Of a DNA stretch of 61,851 nt, positions 1 through 7,787 are shown piece after piece; the first letter of the stretch is position 1; every line of letters begins with the position of its first letter. The position numbers and the translations under genes are program-made. The DNA lies in NCBI GenBank assembly GCA_947168045.1, contig CAMVKN010000016.1:1-61851 (forward strand), in the 5' to 3' direction. This stretch comes from an uncultured Prevotellaceae bacterium (GTDB lineage Bacteria > Bacteroidota > Bacteroidia > Bacteroidales > Bacteroidaceae). The notes under the pieces were generated by a model, which worked only from the letters and a program-made list of their open reading frames with translations, ran no database searches and was not told where the DNA came from.

Positions 1-89
1 AATGTAACTCATTGATTTTCAAACGATTAAATGTATAATTAACTAAGTATTGTTATGTTAATACTAATGTTTTATTCGGATATTTTGTT

Positions 90-97
90 TATCTTTG
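90..97 (+). promoter_or_regulatory. Promoter -7 element of the antitoxin gene
   Basis: TATCTTTG at 90-97 fits the Bacteroidota -7 consensus TAnnTTTG and lies 28 nt before the ATG at 126. I see no clear TTTG at the -33 position. Confidence 0.55.
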
Positions 98-125
98 CAG
101 CCGAAACCCCAAATATGTTAGGATT

Positions 126-377
126 ATGACAGCAATACAGTTGAATGCGGAGCTGTTCCGCACCATGGGTGAAATTGCCGATGACGAGACTCTGATGGCC
201 AAGCTGCTGAAGTATGCCAAGAAGCTGGCTGCCACCAAGAAGGCTGACCCGACACTGATGACGGAAGAGGAGTTCTTCGCCAAACTTGAGCGCGGTGAGG
301 AGGAATACAGGCAGGGAAAGACATACAGAATGCTTCCTGGTGAAAGCCTGGACGATTTTCTGAAACGAGTTGGCTGA
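126..377 (+). CDS. Putative type II antitoxin (partner of a YoeB-like toxin)
   Basis: Small charged protein of 83 residues, predicted mostly helical, with an acidic middle (TEEEFFAKLERGEEE) and a C-terminal tail ending SLDDFLKRVG, as in antitoxins that wrap RelE/YoeB-type toxins. The assignment rests mainly on context: the next frame, 2 nt downstream, encodes the start and the very end of a YoeB/Txe-type toxin. The start at 126 follows a good -7 promoter element. No DNA-binding domain is obvious, so autoregulation cannot be claimed. Because the toxin gene is broken, this is probably now an orphan antitoxin. An unrelated small protein remains possible. Confidence 0.6.
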   Translation: MTAIQLNAELFRTMGEIADDETLMAKLLKYAKKLAATKKADPTLMTEEEFFAKLERGEEEYRQGKTYRMLPGESLDDFLKRVG

Positions 378-378
378 C

Positions 379-539
379 ATGTATAACATCGACTATACGC
401 ATGAGGCCATCAACGACCTCAAGACGCTGCAGATGAATGAGCCAAAGGTCTTTGAGAAGGCACGTCGCTTCATCGCCGAATTGGCAGAGCATCCCAAGAC
501 GGGGCTGGGGCATCCTACGGGCATTACGACGACAAGTAG
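379..539 (+). pseudogene. YoeB/Txe-family toxin remnant with internal deletion
   Basis: From the ATG at 379 the frame reads MYNIDYTHEAINDLKTLQ and continues through RRFIAELAEHPKTGLGHP, the N-terminal half of a YoeB/Txe mRNA interferase. Immediately after the GHP codons, at 516-539 in a different frame, the DNA reads YGHYDDK followed by TAG. This is the usual C-terminal end of Bacteroidota YoeB homologues as I know the family. The central part, with most of the catalytic residues, is missing, and the join shifts the frame. Read without the shift, the ORF continues with unrelated residues to 618. An intact toxin is therefore not made. Confidence 0.72.
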
Positions 540-611
540 CCGCATCGCTTTATCGCAACCTTGCATAAGGAAAGACCAAGCCTTTTTGCATAAGGAAAAA
601 CTAAGCCTACC

Positions 612-2273
612 ATGCTGAACAGCCATCCACATCTCCGTATACCCACTGTCGTCGCCGTCCTCCTCATGGGGCTGTTGACCGTCGTCGCCTGCAACAGCGC
701 CGGCCGCCGCGCCGCCATGACGGCTGTCCTCGACCGTGCCGACAGCCTCAACCGCAACTACATCCCCATCACCACCGACAGCCTCCTGCGCGAGGCCGCC
801 GACTACTTCGACAGCCACGGCACCCCCAACGAGCGCCTCCGCGCCCACTACCTCCTCGGCTGCGCCTACCGCGATATGGGCGAGGCACCGCGTGCCATCC
901 AATGCTTTCAGGATGGCGTTGCTTGTGCTGACACTGCTGCAACTAACTGTGACTATCGCACACTAGGATGTGTCTACTCACAAATGGCACAGGTATTCCA
1001 CCAACAACTCTTGTTTACTCAGGAAAAAGAAGCACGTCAATTCGCCCATTATTATGCTGCGTTGGTAAATGACACCATTAATGCTATTTATGAGCATGAA
1101 GCTATAGCAGGCATCTATATTCTCCAAAACGAGGCAGACAGTGCAGAAGCTATACTTCTTCGTGTCATGGAAGACTATCGTAAGGCTGGTAAGACACAAG
1201 CATCACTAAACGCGTCTACCTTATTGATGTATGTATATCTTGAACAATCCCACCGGTTACAGGAAGCAAAAGATTTGATAGATATATATGAAAAGGAATC
1301 CGACATATTTGATGGCAACCATGAACTGCCTCAAGGCAGAAGGCTATTCTATTATTACAAGGGTAGGTACTATGAAAGTATTGGCCAGCTGGACTCTGCC
1401 GAATACTACTATAGGAAAAGGCTCCATGCAGGGTTGGCACCTGCAAAACTACTGCCACTATATAAAGGGCTTCTTAATGTTTTTTCTGCTCAACATCAAG
1501 CTGATTCCATCACTAAATATGCTCAATTGTATTGTGAGACAAATGACTCCACTGCTCTTGCTAAAGACATGGTACTGACTGCCCGTCTATCTGCCAGCTA
1601 TAACTACAACCGCTATCAGAGACAGTCGCTTGAGAACGCGAGAGAGGCCCATGCTGCCAATTCCCGACTTATCTTCATCTCTTTTCTCATGTTGCTCATT
1701 CTATCATTTTTTTTGCTCTTTTTACGAAAGAACAGAAAGAAACATGAAGAGCAGAAAGCCAGATATCGTGCATCTATTTCCGAACGCAACAGGTTACAAG
1801 AGGAGTTGGACAGTCTGAAAGATAGGCACTACGACACTATTATAGCATGGAAGGAACAGAAAATAGCATCCTTGACCCAGGATATAGAACGACAGTCTGA
1901 GTTCTTCAAACAGATGACAGCTAATAATCGTCTGACTGATTATAAGGCGAGTAGTATCGTAAAGACGTTCAATAGCAAGCGGACATTCAGTAAAGGACAG
2001 ACACTCCCGACAAATGATGAATGGAAGAACCTCGTTAGTCAGTTTCGTCAAGATATGCCGTCGGCTTATACCATGATGAATTGCTTGTCTCCCCTACAGC
2101 TACAGGTGTGCATCCTCCTTCTCTTGGGTTTTGAGGAAGGCGAGATAGCCTATATGCGACAAACTAAACCTCAGGTAATCAATACTGCCAAGGTTCGTGC
2201 CAACCAAAAACTCTTCCTTTCAGGAGATGCAGTATCACTCAGAAGCAATCTATTGGGGCTAATAACGTCTTGA
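612..2273 (+). CDS. Lipoprotein-TPR-transmembrane-HTH regulatory protein
   Basis: 553 residues. A signal peptide with lipobox (VVAC, Cys27) is followed by a helical TPR-like region at about 55-330, one strong membrane segment at 352-371 (ISFLMLLILSFFLLFL), a basic stretch and coiled coil at 372-435, and a C-terminal domain at about 490-540 (LSPLQLQVCILLLLGFEEGE and on). That last domain resembles the LuxR-like helix-turn-helix ending many Bacteroidota TPR membrane proteins. Inferred topology: TPR part in the periplasm, HTH in the cytoplasm, so a membrane-tethered transcription regulator. The first ~95 codons are GC-rich and the rest AT-rich. The first 40 codons are repeated at 7470. The DUF3244 gene follows on the same strand. 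Confidence 0.75.
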   Translation: MLNSHPHLRIPTVVAVLLMGLLTVVACNSAGRRAAMTAVLDRADSLNRNYIPITTDSLLREAADYFDSHGTPNERLRAHYLLGCAYRDMGEAPRAIQCFQDGVACADTAATNCDYRTLGCVYSQMAQVFHQQLLFTQEKEARQFAHYYAALVNDTINAIYEHEAIAGIYILQNEADSAEAILLRVMEDYRKAGKTQASLNASTLLMYVYLEQSHRLQEAKDLIDIYEKESDIFDGNHELPQGRRLFYYYKGRYYESIGQLDSAEYYYRKRLHAGLAPAKLLPLYKGLLNVFSAQHQADSITKYAQLYCETNDSTALAKDMVLTARLSASYNYNRYQRQSLENAREAHAANSRLIFISFLMLLILSFFLLFLRKNRKKHEEQKARYRASISERNRLQEELDSLKDRHYDTIIAWKEQKIASLTQDIERQSEFFKQMTANNRLTDYKASSIVKTFNSKRTFSKGQTLPTNDEWKNLVSQFRQDMPSAYTMMNCLSPLQLQVCILLLLGFEEGEIAYMRQTKPQVINTAKVRANQKLFLSGDAVSLRSNLLGLITS

Positions 2274-2375
2274 TATATTTATGGTTTAAACATTCTAAGA
2301 TATTCATATACAACGGTTTGCTACTGTTCTTGCCGTTCTTGATTTATTTTTGGTTTATTTTTTGTTTTTCTTTTC

Positions 2376-2407
2376 TTTGGTTGTTAGAGATGCCATCTAT
2401 AACTTTG
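2376..2407 (+). promoter_or_regulatory. Promoter of the DUF3244 gene
   Basis: TTTG at 2376-2379 and TAACTTTG at 2400-2407 are separated by 20 nt, a full match to the Bacteroidota housekeeping promoter. The start codon is at 2435. The upstream stretch is strongly T-rich. Confidence 0.7.
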
Positions 2408-2434
2408 TGGTATTAAATCTATAAATCAAAAGCA

Positions 2435-2806
2435 ATGAAAAAAACAAAAAACTTTTATTCCTTTTTTTTAGTAGCCGTATTGACATTGTCTAGTGCTAGG
2501 GTTTCTGCTTTACCGGCAGAAGTTATCTTGTCTGTAGATATTATTGATCCGACAGACGAAACTAATAATCCACATCGCGGCCCCGTCCTCATCCCCGAGG
2601 TCAGTATCGACAGCTACACATTATTATTTATGACTCCCTGTGATGGCTGTCTGCTTCGTATTGTCAACGAAGACGATGAGGTAGTTTATTCCACCATCAT
2701 ACCATTCGGGACCGACACCCTCGTGCTCCCCTCCTCACTGAGCGGCGACTACGAGCTGCAGATTATTAGCGGGAACTACGTTTTCTATGGTTACCTAAAC
2801 CTATAG
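2435..2806 (+). CDS. Secreted DUF3244-family protein
   Basis: 123 residues. A cleavable signal peptide at 1-25 (ending SARVSA) precedes a short beta-rich domain with the DUF3244-type pattern: PVLIPEVSIDSYTLLF, then a Cys-Asp-Gly-Cys turn, LRIVNEDDEVVYST, and SGDYELQIISGNYVFYGYL at the end. DUF3244 proteins are small exported proteins of Bacteroidota with unknown function, likely an immunoglobulin-like sandwich. It has its own promoter and lies between the TPR-HTH membrane protein and a secreted protease. Control by the TPR-HTH protein is a guess from position only. Confidence 0.78.
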   Translation: MKKTKNFYSFFLVAVLTLSSARVSALPAEVILSVDIIDPTDETNNPHRGPVLIPEVSIDSYTLLFMTPCDGCLLRIVNEDDEVVYSTIIPFGTDTLVLPSSLSGDYELQIISGNYVFYGYLNL

Positions 2807-2858
2807 ATGCTGTTAGCAGACTCTACCAATTAGCTTCATTAACTAACAAACAAAGATT

Positions 2859-5129
2859 ATGAAAAAGTTTTTATTGATTATTATCGGGTTATGCACTGTT
2901 TTCACTTCCTATTCTCAAGTTGAAACAAAGTTTTCATTTCAAAGTGGTAAAGCAGTAACCAAAGATTATCCAAGAATAGCCACTTCGGGGAATATTATAA
3001 CACTTCCAGCAGTCGATACTGAGGGATTAGAAGATGAAGATAATTTGGAATCTGAGATTGACAGTCCTTTTCGTTTCGGTAAGGGACTTGATGTGTATTA
3101 TTCATTGGAAAGTGGTCAATGGGTCGAAGCAAATGGTGGGAGAATCTGGAATCTTTCATTTGCTGCTAAGGGCGCATTATCACTAAATTTTGTTTTTAAT
3201 AAAATCAGTATTCCTGATGGGGCATATATGTATATAACAAACATGGAAGAAAACGTTATTTATGGTCCTGTTACTAACAATGAAATTGTGGACGGGGATG
3301 ACTTCCTTAGTGATATTATTCCTGGTGACAATGTGACAATCAATTTGTATGAGCCTATTGAACATAAAGGAGAGTCTGTACTTATCATTAAAAAGATAGT
3401 ACTTGGCTATCGCAGTATTTATGGGTCCATGTTAAATGGCTTGAATGGTTCTTCCGCTGCATGTAACGTTGATGTTGCATGTAACCCATTATATGAGAAA
3501 GAATCAAAGGGGATTGGATTGGTGCTGTTGGCTAGTGGAGAAGAATTGTGCAGTGGTTCTTTAATTATGAGTGCTGACATGACGTTTAAACCATACTTTC
3601 TGACAGCTTTCCATTGTATAGACATTTATAGAGACGGTCAACTATCTGCATCTGAGATTAGCGACTCAGAGAATTGGATGTTTAAATTCTATCACAAAAA
3701 ACAAGAATGTGATGGAAGCATATTAGCAACGAGTTATACTTATAACAAGGCATACTTGAGATCTGCATGGTATAACACAGACTTCGCTTTGATGGAGATA
3801 AAAGCTGACGTGAAGCAAAATACAAATCTTGTGTGGCTTGGTTGGGATAACACCACTTCAATACCTACGTCTGGTGCGGGAATTCATCATCCAGCTGGGG
3901 ATGTTATGAAGATTTCAATTGAAGAGAATCAATTCCAAAACACGACTCCGGCTTCCGTCTTAGGTAATAATGGTTGGACGGTTGGTTTTGATTCTGGTAT
4001 TGTTGAGGGGGGATCATCAGGCTCACCAATTCTCAATCAAAACAAAAAAATAGTAGGTCAGTTGTGGGGTGGAATAACGTATCCGGATGCCCCTTGCCTG
4101 CAAAAAACTGCATACTATGGCAAACTTTGCAAATCATGGAATGGTGGCGGCCTTTCTAATACCAGTTTGAAAAGTTGGCTTAACCCTGATAATAAATATA
4201 CCTTCACAGAGATAGAAAGTTGCTATCCATACCAGCTTACTATTGATGGACCTTCAATTATTTGCGGTAATTCTTCTTCATACTCTGTGAATGGACTACA
4301 TCCCAACTGGCATGTGGAATGGAGTTTGGATGGTTATATTAATGCGTTTGTTCAAAAGCAAGACGCCTTACCTCCTTTTTACGGCTGTACTATAACAAAA
4401 AAGAATGTGACACAACAAAATGCTATAGGTGTATTAGTTGCAAAAATATATGAGGGTAATGAACTTATCACAATGGCATATAAGAAAATAATAAACATGG
4501 CTTATCCTCTTACGGCACATTTTACCCAAGAAGCTTGTAATTGTGATGGTATCAATCATGATGCTTTAAATAGTCAACTTACTCTAAACAACAGTTCGGG
4601 TTTAGTCGTTCACCAGTGCTGCATGGCATCTTTAAAATGCTCTGAATTTGAGTTTATGAACATTTACCATTCGGGTATAACACCCAGCTATTTTTACTTT
4701 AATGGGAAAAACGAAATTGTATTTACGATGCCTTCAGGTAGCGGCGGTGTACCAATGCATATCTTTGGAACAGCTAAAGATAACTCTGGAACATGTTTTA
4801 ATTTTCATGTCGTTGTTTTTTCCACAAATGGGAATGTGGGGACAAATGCCTATTCCCTTTCCATGCAATCTATAGGTTCAGAGTATATTTTCTCTATTAC
4901 GGAGAACAAAGAGTCAATTGTCGACCCTGATAGGATATCCAGAATTGATAAAGATAAACTATCATGGAAGTTGGACATCTATGATTTTAATACTGGGGAA
5001 AATGTTCATAGGTCCAATGTTAAAGGCAAGGATGTTCAGGTGAATACTTATAAATGGAAAGGCGGCGTGTACATGGTAAGGGCTGTAGTTGGGGAAGAGG
5101 TGTACACGCAAAAGATTATTGTGCGATAG
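2859..5129 (+). CDS. Secreted trypsin-like (lysyl endopeptidase-type) serine protease with C-terminal sorting domain
   Basis: 756 residues. Signal peptide 1-19, a propeptide-like region to about 200, then an S1-fold protease: His252 in LTAFHC, Asp308 in YNTDFALME, Ser387 in GGSSGSP. The layout and the GIHHPAGD segment match the lysyl endopeptidase group. A long C-terminal region follows. The last ~70 residues (SWKLDIYDFNTGENV, then KWKGGVYMVRAVVGEEVYTQ) look like a type IX secretion sorting domain, which would direct the protein across the outer membrane. Cysteines are plentiful, as in exported proteases. The gene is clearly AT-richer than the housekeeping part of the window. Cleavage specificity cannot be read from the sequence. 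Confidence 0.85.
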   Translation: MKKFLLIIIGLCTVFTSYSQVETKFSFQSGKAVTKDYPRIATSGNIITLPAVDTEGLEDEDNLESEIDSPFRFGKGLDVYYSLESGQWVEANGGRIWNLSFAAKGALSLNFVFNKISIPDGAYMYITNMEENVIYGPVTNNEIVDGDDFLSDIIPGDNVTINLYEPIEHKGESVLIIKKIVLGYRSIYGSMLNGLNGSSAACNVDVACNPLYEKESKGIGLVLLASGEELCSGSLIMSADMTFKPYFLTAFHCIDIYRDGQLSASEISDSENWMFKFYHKKQECDGSILATSYTYNKAYLRSAWYNTDFALMEIKADVKQNTNLVWLGWDNTTSIPTSGAGIHHPAGDVMKISIEENQFQNTTPASVLGNNGWTVGFDSGIVEGGSSGSPILNQNKKIVGQLWGGITYPDAPCLQKTAYYGKLCKSWNGGGLSNTSLKSWLNPDNKYTFTEIESCYPYQLTIDGPSIICGNSSSYSVNGLHPNWHVEWSLDGYINAFVQKQDALPPFYGCTITKKNVTQQNAIGVLVAKIYEGNELITMAYKKIINMAYPLTAHFTQEACNCDGINHDALNSQLTLNNSSGLVVHQCCMASLKCSEFEFMNIYHSGITPSYFYFNGKNEIVFTMPSGSGGVPMHIFGTAKDNSGTCFNFHVVVFSTNGNVGTNAYSLSMQSIGSEYIFSITENKESIVDPDRISRIDKDKLSWKLDIYDFNTGENVHRSNVKGKDVQVNTYKWKGGVYMVRAVVGEEVYTQKIIVR

Positions 5130-5164
5130 AAGAATTCATTTCTATGATTAGGTGTTTCCCCCAT

Positions 5165-5196
5165 GTAACTATGCGCACATGCGTGCGCATAGTTAC
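5165..5196. repeat. Perfect 14-bp inverted repeat with 4-nt loop
   Basis: GTAACTATGCGCAC at 5165-5178 is exactly reverse-complemented at 5183-5196. It lies 36 nt after the protease stop and 29 nt before the next promoter. It is followed by A-rich rather than T-rich sequence, so it is not a textbook intrinsic terminator on the + strand. It could be an operator or an RNA-stabilising hairpin. Confidence 0.8.
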
Positions 5197-5224
5197 GAAA
5201 AATGGCAAAAAAAAGGATATTTTC

Positions 5225-5255
5225 TTTGTGTTATTCTCAATAATTGCTATCTTTG
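5225..5255 (+). promoter_or_regulatory. Promoter of the first META lipoprotein
   Basis: TTTG at 5225-5228 and TATCTTTG at 5248-5255 are spaced by 19 nt, as in the Bacteroidota consensus. The ATG codons at 5289 and 5313 follow. Confidence 0.72.
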
Positions 5256-5312
5256 CATCACTTAAGTGATTTTTAATATATACTCATAATGAAAATTAAA
5301 CGATATAAAGCA

Positions 5313-5747
5313 ATGAAAAGACTTTTGTATTTATTTATGCTGCCCCTGTGCCTTTTGGCTGCCATGCTTTTAGGTAGCTGTGGCAGTGATGACGGTGATG
5401 GCAGCGTCTCGCTGACCGATGGCATGTGGCGGCTTGAAGGGTTCTGCAACCAGCAGGACAACACGTTTGAGGCAGCTGAGGCCCATGACGGCAGCGATGG
5501 CTATTCCCTTGCTTTCAAAGCCGATGGTACCTTTAGCGGCCACACCTGTGTCAACACCTTCCAGGGTCGGTATGAGGCTGTGGATGGCAGCATCTCCCTG
5601 CATGACCTCACTGGGACGATGGTCATGGAGCGTTACGACGGTGACAGGTTCATGGCGGCTGTCTCGAAGGCTACCATGTTCCGGATAGAGGGCGGCCAAC
5701 TGCGGCTGTACTATGACGGACAGCACTACCTGCTGTTTAAGAAATAA
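5313..5747 (+). CDS. META-domain lipoprotein, copy 1
   Basis: About 144 residues from the ATG at 5313; an in-frame ATG at 5289 would add eight residues. I prefer 5313 because the second copy begins at the equivalent MKRL. The signal peptide ends in a lipobox (LLGSC) followed by an Asp-rich tether. The rest has the META/HslJ pattern: GMWRLEGF, then DGTFSGHTCVNTFQGRYE, then LHDLTGTMVMERYDGDRF, then FRIEGGQLRLYYDG. Such domains occur in outer-envelope lipoproteins linked to stress or motility, with no agreed biochemical role. It is a close paralogue of the gene at 8080, and the sequence after its stop is also duplicated. Confidence 0.8.
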   Translation: MKRLLYLFMLPLCLLAAMLLGSCGSDDGDGSVSLTDGMWRLEGFCNQQDNTFEAAEAHDGSDGYSLAFKADGTFSGHTCVNTFQGRYEAVDGSISLHDLTGTMVMERYDGDRFMAAVSKATMFRIEGGQLRLYYDGQHYLLFKK

Positions 5748-5987
5748 GTGGTCGAGAAGATGTAAACATTATTCAAGTTTCTGAAGCTCTCCATTCTCGC
5801 GCAGAGGCGCAGAGTATACTATATTTTCGCCGAGTTATCAATTCTTTTGAAGAGTTTCCAGAGGCGACCGGAACGGTCGCATCCTCCTAAAACTCCTAAC
5901 TCAAGAGCATCAATCTAAAGCGACTTTATGCGTAACTCTGCGGCTCTGCGCGAGAATAAAAAGCAAGCAGAACTACCGAAACTCAAA
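5738..5987. repeat. ~250-bp repeat, copy 1, containing a 163-bp unit with terminal inverted repeats
   Basis: The block starts in the last codons of the META gene and continues through non-coding DNA. It recurs almost unchanged at 8502-8751 and 9568-9817. Inside it, 22-bp arms at 5794-5815 and 5935-5956 are reverse complements with one mismatch, bounding a 163-bp unit. A perfect 7-bp hairpin (GCGACCG, loop GAA, CGGTCGC) lies at 5864-5880. No ORF fits. The form is like a miniature non-autonomous element, but no target-site duplication is certain. Confidence 0.85.
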
Positions 5988-6014
5988 TAAAATAATCTGC
6001 AAACAAGTAATCGC

Positions 6015-6440
6015 ATGAAGAAAACTGTGATTCTCTTTTCGCTGGCAGCATCATTTCTGCTTCTGCAATCCTTTCAGTCATGTAGACAAGAATTGGTAAT
6101 GATTTCAGTTGAGAACAATTCTGAAGACACAATTTATTGCGCTTCCAGAATAACTGCTGCATTTGGTACTCTCTTGGATGTTTTTGAGGGAGGACGTTCA
6201 TTGTATGAATGGGGCGCACTTGCACCAGGAGTAAATGGAGCTATATTCAAGGATTACTTTGAGAATCACGAAGAAGAATATACATCATGGAAGATCTGGA
6301 TAGTCAATAAAAGAGACTTGGGGGGCATGACGCTTGCAGTAGCTATCGATACAAACATGCTTGACTCCTTGTGCTCGCTGAAGAAGGTCTATACTTATGA
6401 CGAGCTGAAGGCCTTAAACTTTGTCATCAAGTATTATTAG
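6015..6440 (+). CDS. Small putative lipoprotein, unknown function
   Basis: 141 residues. The N-terminal signal (MKKTVILFSLAASFLLLQ) leads to a Cys at 23 in FQSCRQ, a plausible lipobox, so probably a lipoprotein. The mature part begins MISVENNSEDTIYC and includes a loop with KIWIVNKRDLGG. It ends in a hydrophobic strand with two tyrosines (FVIKYY). I do not recognise the family. It lies between a repeat copy and the barrel gene at 6466, 25 nt away on the same strand. Confidence 0.62.
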   Translation: MKKTVILFSLAASFLLLQSFQSCRQELVMISVENNSEDTIYCASRITAAFGTLLDVFEGGRSLYEWGALAPGVNGAIFKDYFENHEEEYTSWKIWIVNKRDLGGMTLAVAIDTNMLDSLCSLKKVYTYDELKALNFVIKYY

Positions 6441-6465
6441 TTGAATAACATAATTTAGTATATCT

Positions 6466-7173
6466 ATGAAACGAATCATTCTTAGTGTTATGGCGCTGGC
6501 GGCTGCGGGTGTGGCCACGGCGCAGGAAGCGTACAGCCTGTGGTCGGTGACGCCAAAGGCAGGCATGACGGTGGCATCGGTTGTGGGCGATGATGTTGAG
6601 CGCTGCAGCAGCTCTGTGTCCTGGGCTGCCGGCGTGGAAGCCTCGTTGCGCCCCGGACGACTGCTGAGCTTCGACTTCGGACTGTTCTACACGCGCGACC
6701 GCATCAAGAAGGATGTGCAGATACATCTTCCATCACCGGAGTTCGACCGTACCCTTACTCGTCCCCGCTTAGTGACGGAGCGCTGGGACATGCCCCTGAT
6801 GGCGGGTCTGCATGTGCTGCCCGGCCTGACGCTGAAGGCCGGCATACAGCCCAGCCTGCTGATGTCAGCAAAGGAGAAATATCACCTCTCAGGCTTTACA
6901 AGGGAGCTGGAGCCAATGCATACGTATACCGACGAGGACATAGCCAAGCTGCCCAAGACGCCATTTGAGGGGGATGAGTACACGGGCGTGAAGAGCCACA
7001 TGTATGACTTCGACCTGTGCGTTCCCGTCGGTGCCAGCTACGAGTGGCGTAACATCGTGCTTGATGCCCGCTACCACTTCGGCCTGTACAGCATAGCGAA
7101 GGAAGAAGACGAGCGACTGGACGTGAAGCGCCGCTACCTGTTGCTGACGCTGGGCTACCGCTTCAATCTGTAA
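6466..7173 (+). CDS. Outer-membrane beta-barrel protein (PorT/OmpA-like barrel fold)
   Basis: 235 residues. The signal peptide is cleaved after ATAQ at about residue 20. The mature part alternates hydrophobic and polar residues, with turns and strands such as GVEASLRPGRLLSFDFGLFY, GLTLKAGIQPSLLMS and PVGASYEWRNIVLDARYHFG, and ends LLTLGYRFNL. A C-terminal phenylalanine-containing strand is typical of outer-membrane barrels. About eight strands would fit the length. It probably acts as a small structural or adhesive barrel; no ligand can be named. A ~30-bp piece resembling its start codon region recurs at 7821-7851. Confidence 0.72.
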   Translation: MKRIILSVMALAAAGVATAQEAYSLWSVTPKAGMTVASVVGDDVERCSSSVSWAAGVEASLRPGRLLSFDFGLFYTRDRIKKDVQIHLPSPEFDRTLTRPRLVTERWDMPLMAGLHVLPGLTLKAGIQPSLLMSAKEKYHLSGFTRELEPMHTYTDEDIAKLPKTPFEGDEYTGVKSHMYDFDLCVPVGASYEWRNIVLDARYHFGLYSIAKEEDERLDVKRRYLLLTLGYRFNL

Positions 7174-7469
7174 GACCTGGGCACCAGCCGTTTGGTGGAG
7201 TCAACCAAGACTCCATCCTTGATTTTTTAAAACACGAATGACCATGAATTTAACACGAATTATTCATGAACTCATGCCATTCCTCTGCGAACTCACTAAT
7301 AACCAGCGTTCTCATTATCTCTGCGTTCAATTTGTTTACTTCAAAAAGTTTAACAAATGCTTTTTTCAGCCAATCTATCCCTGCAATTAAATTGCCGAAA
7401 ACCATGGTGTTTTTCACGAAAAAGCAGTAACTTTGCATGTGCAATAGTTATTAAGGGATATTTACTATT
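7174..7469. other. Gene gap without a supported gene
   Basis: After the barrel gene stop there is an AT-rich stretch with short repeats of AACACGAAT around 7231-7260. A minus-strand frame at 7250-7444 has no recognisable family and no promoter. I see no RNA gene or strong hairpin. Confidence 0.5.
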
Positions 7470-7787
7470 ATGCTGAACAGCCATCCACACCTACGCATAC
7501 CCGCTGCCGTCGCAGCCCTCCTTTTGGCGGTGCTGACGGTGGCGTCCTGCGACAGCACCGACCGTCGCGCCGCCATGACGGCCGTCCGCAGCCGCGCCAT
7601 TGCCTATATTGATTACGATGTGAACAACAATCCGCAAACGATATACTTCACCAACGGCAACGAGACGCGCTACACCTACAGCGCGACGGGGGAGAAGCTG
7701 CGCGTATTGCGCTACATTGCCAACCCGAGTGTCACGCGCGCTTTCGGCGTGAAGCCTGAGGGGGCTACGCAGGGCGAGGTGCTTTAA
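7470..7787 (+). pseudogene. Chimeric fragment: TPR-lipoprotein N-terminus joined to an RHS/YD-repeat piece
   Basis: The first ~40 codons (MLNSHPHLRIP, lipobox VASC, RRAAMTAV) match the start of the TPR-HTH protein at 612. The frame then continues into AIAYIDYDVNNNPQTIYF and YTYSATGEKLRVLRY, a typical YD/RHS repeat fragment of Bacteroidota wall-associated proteins, and ends after 105 residues. RHS proteins are normally many hundreds of residues, and the TPR part is cut to its signal peptide. This looks like a recombination or deletion product. It might still be exported as a short lipoprotein. Directly after its stop is a 20-odd-bp piece of the 250-bp repeat. Confidence 0.65.

Noticed and set aside
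7250..7444. 64-residue minus-strand frame as a gene
   Set aside because: No recognisable family, no promoter, and it lies in a low-GC gap where chance frames are common.
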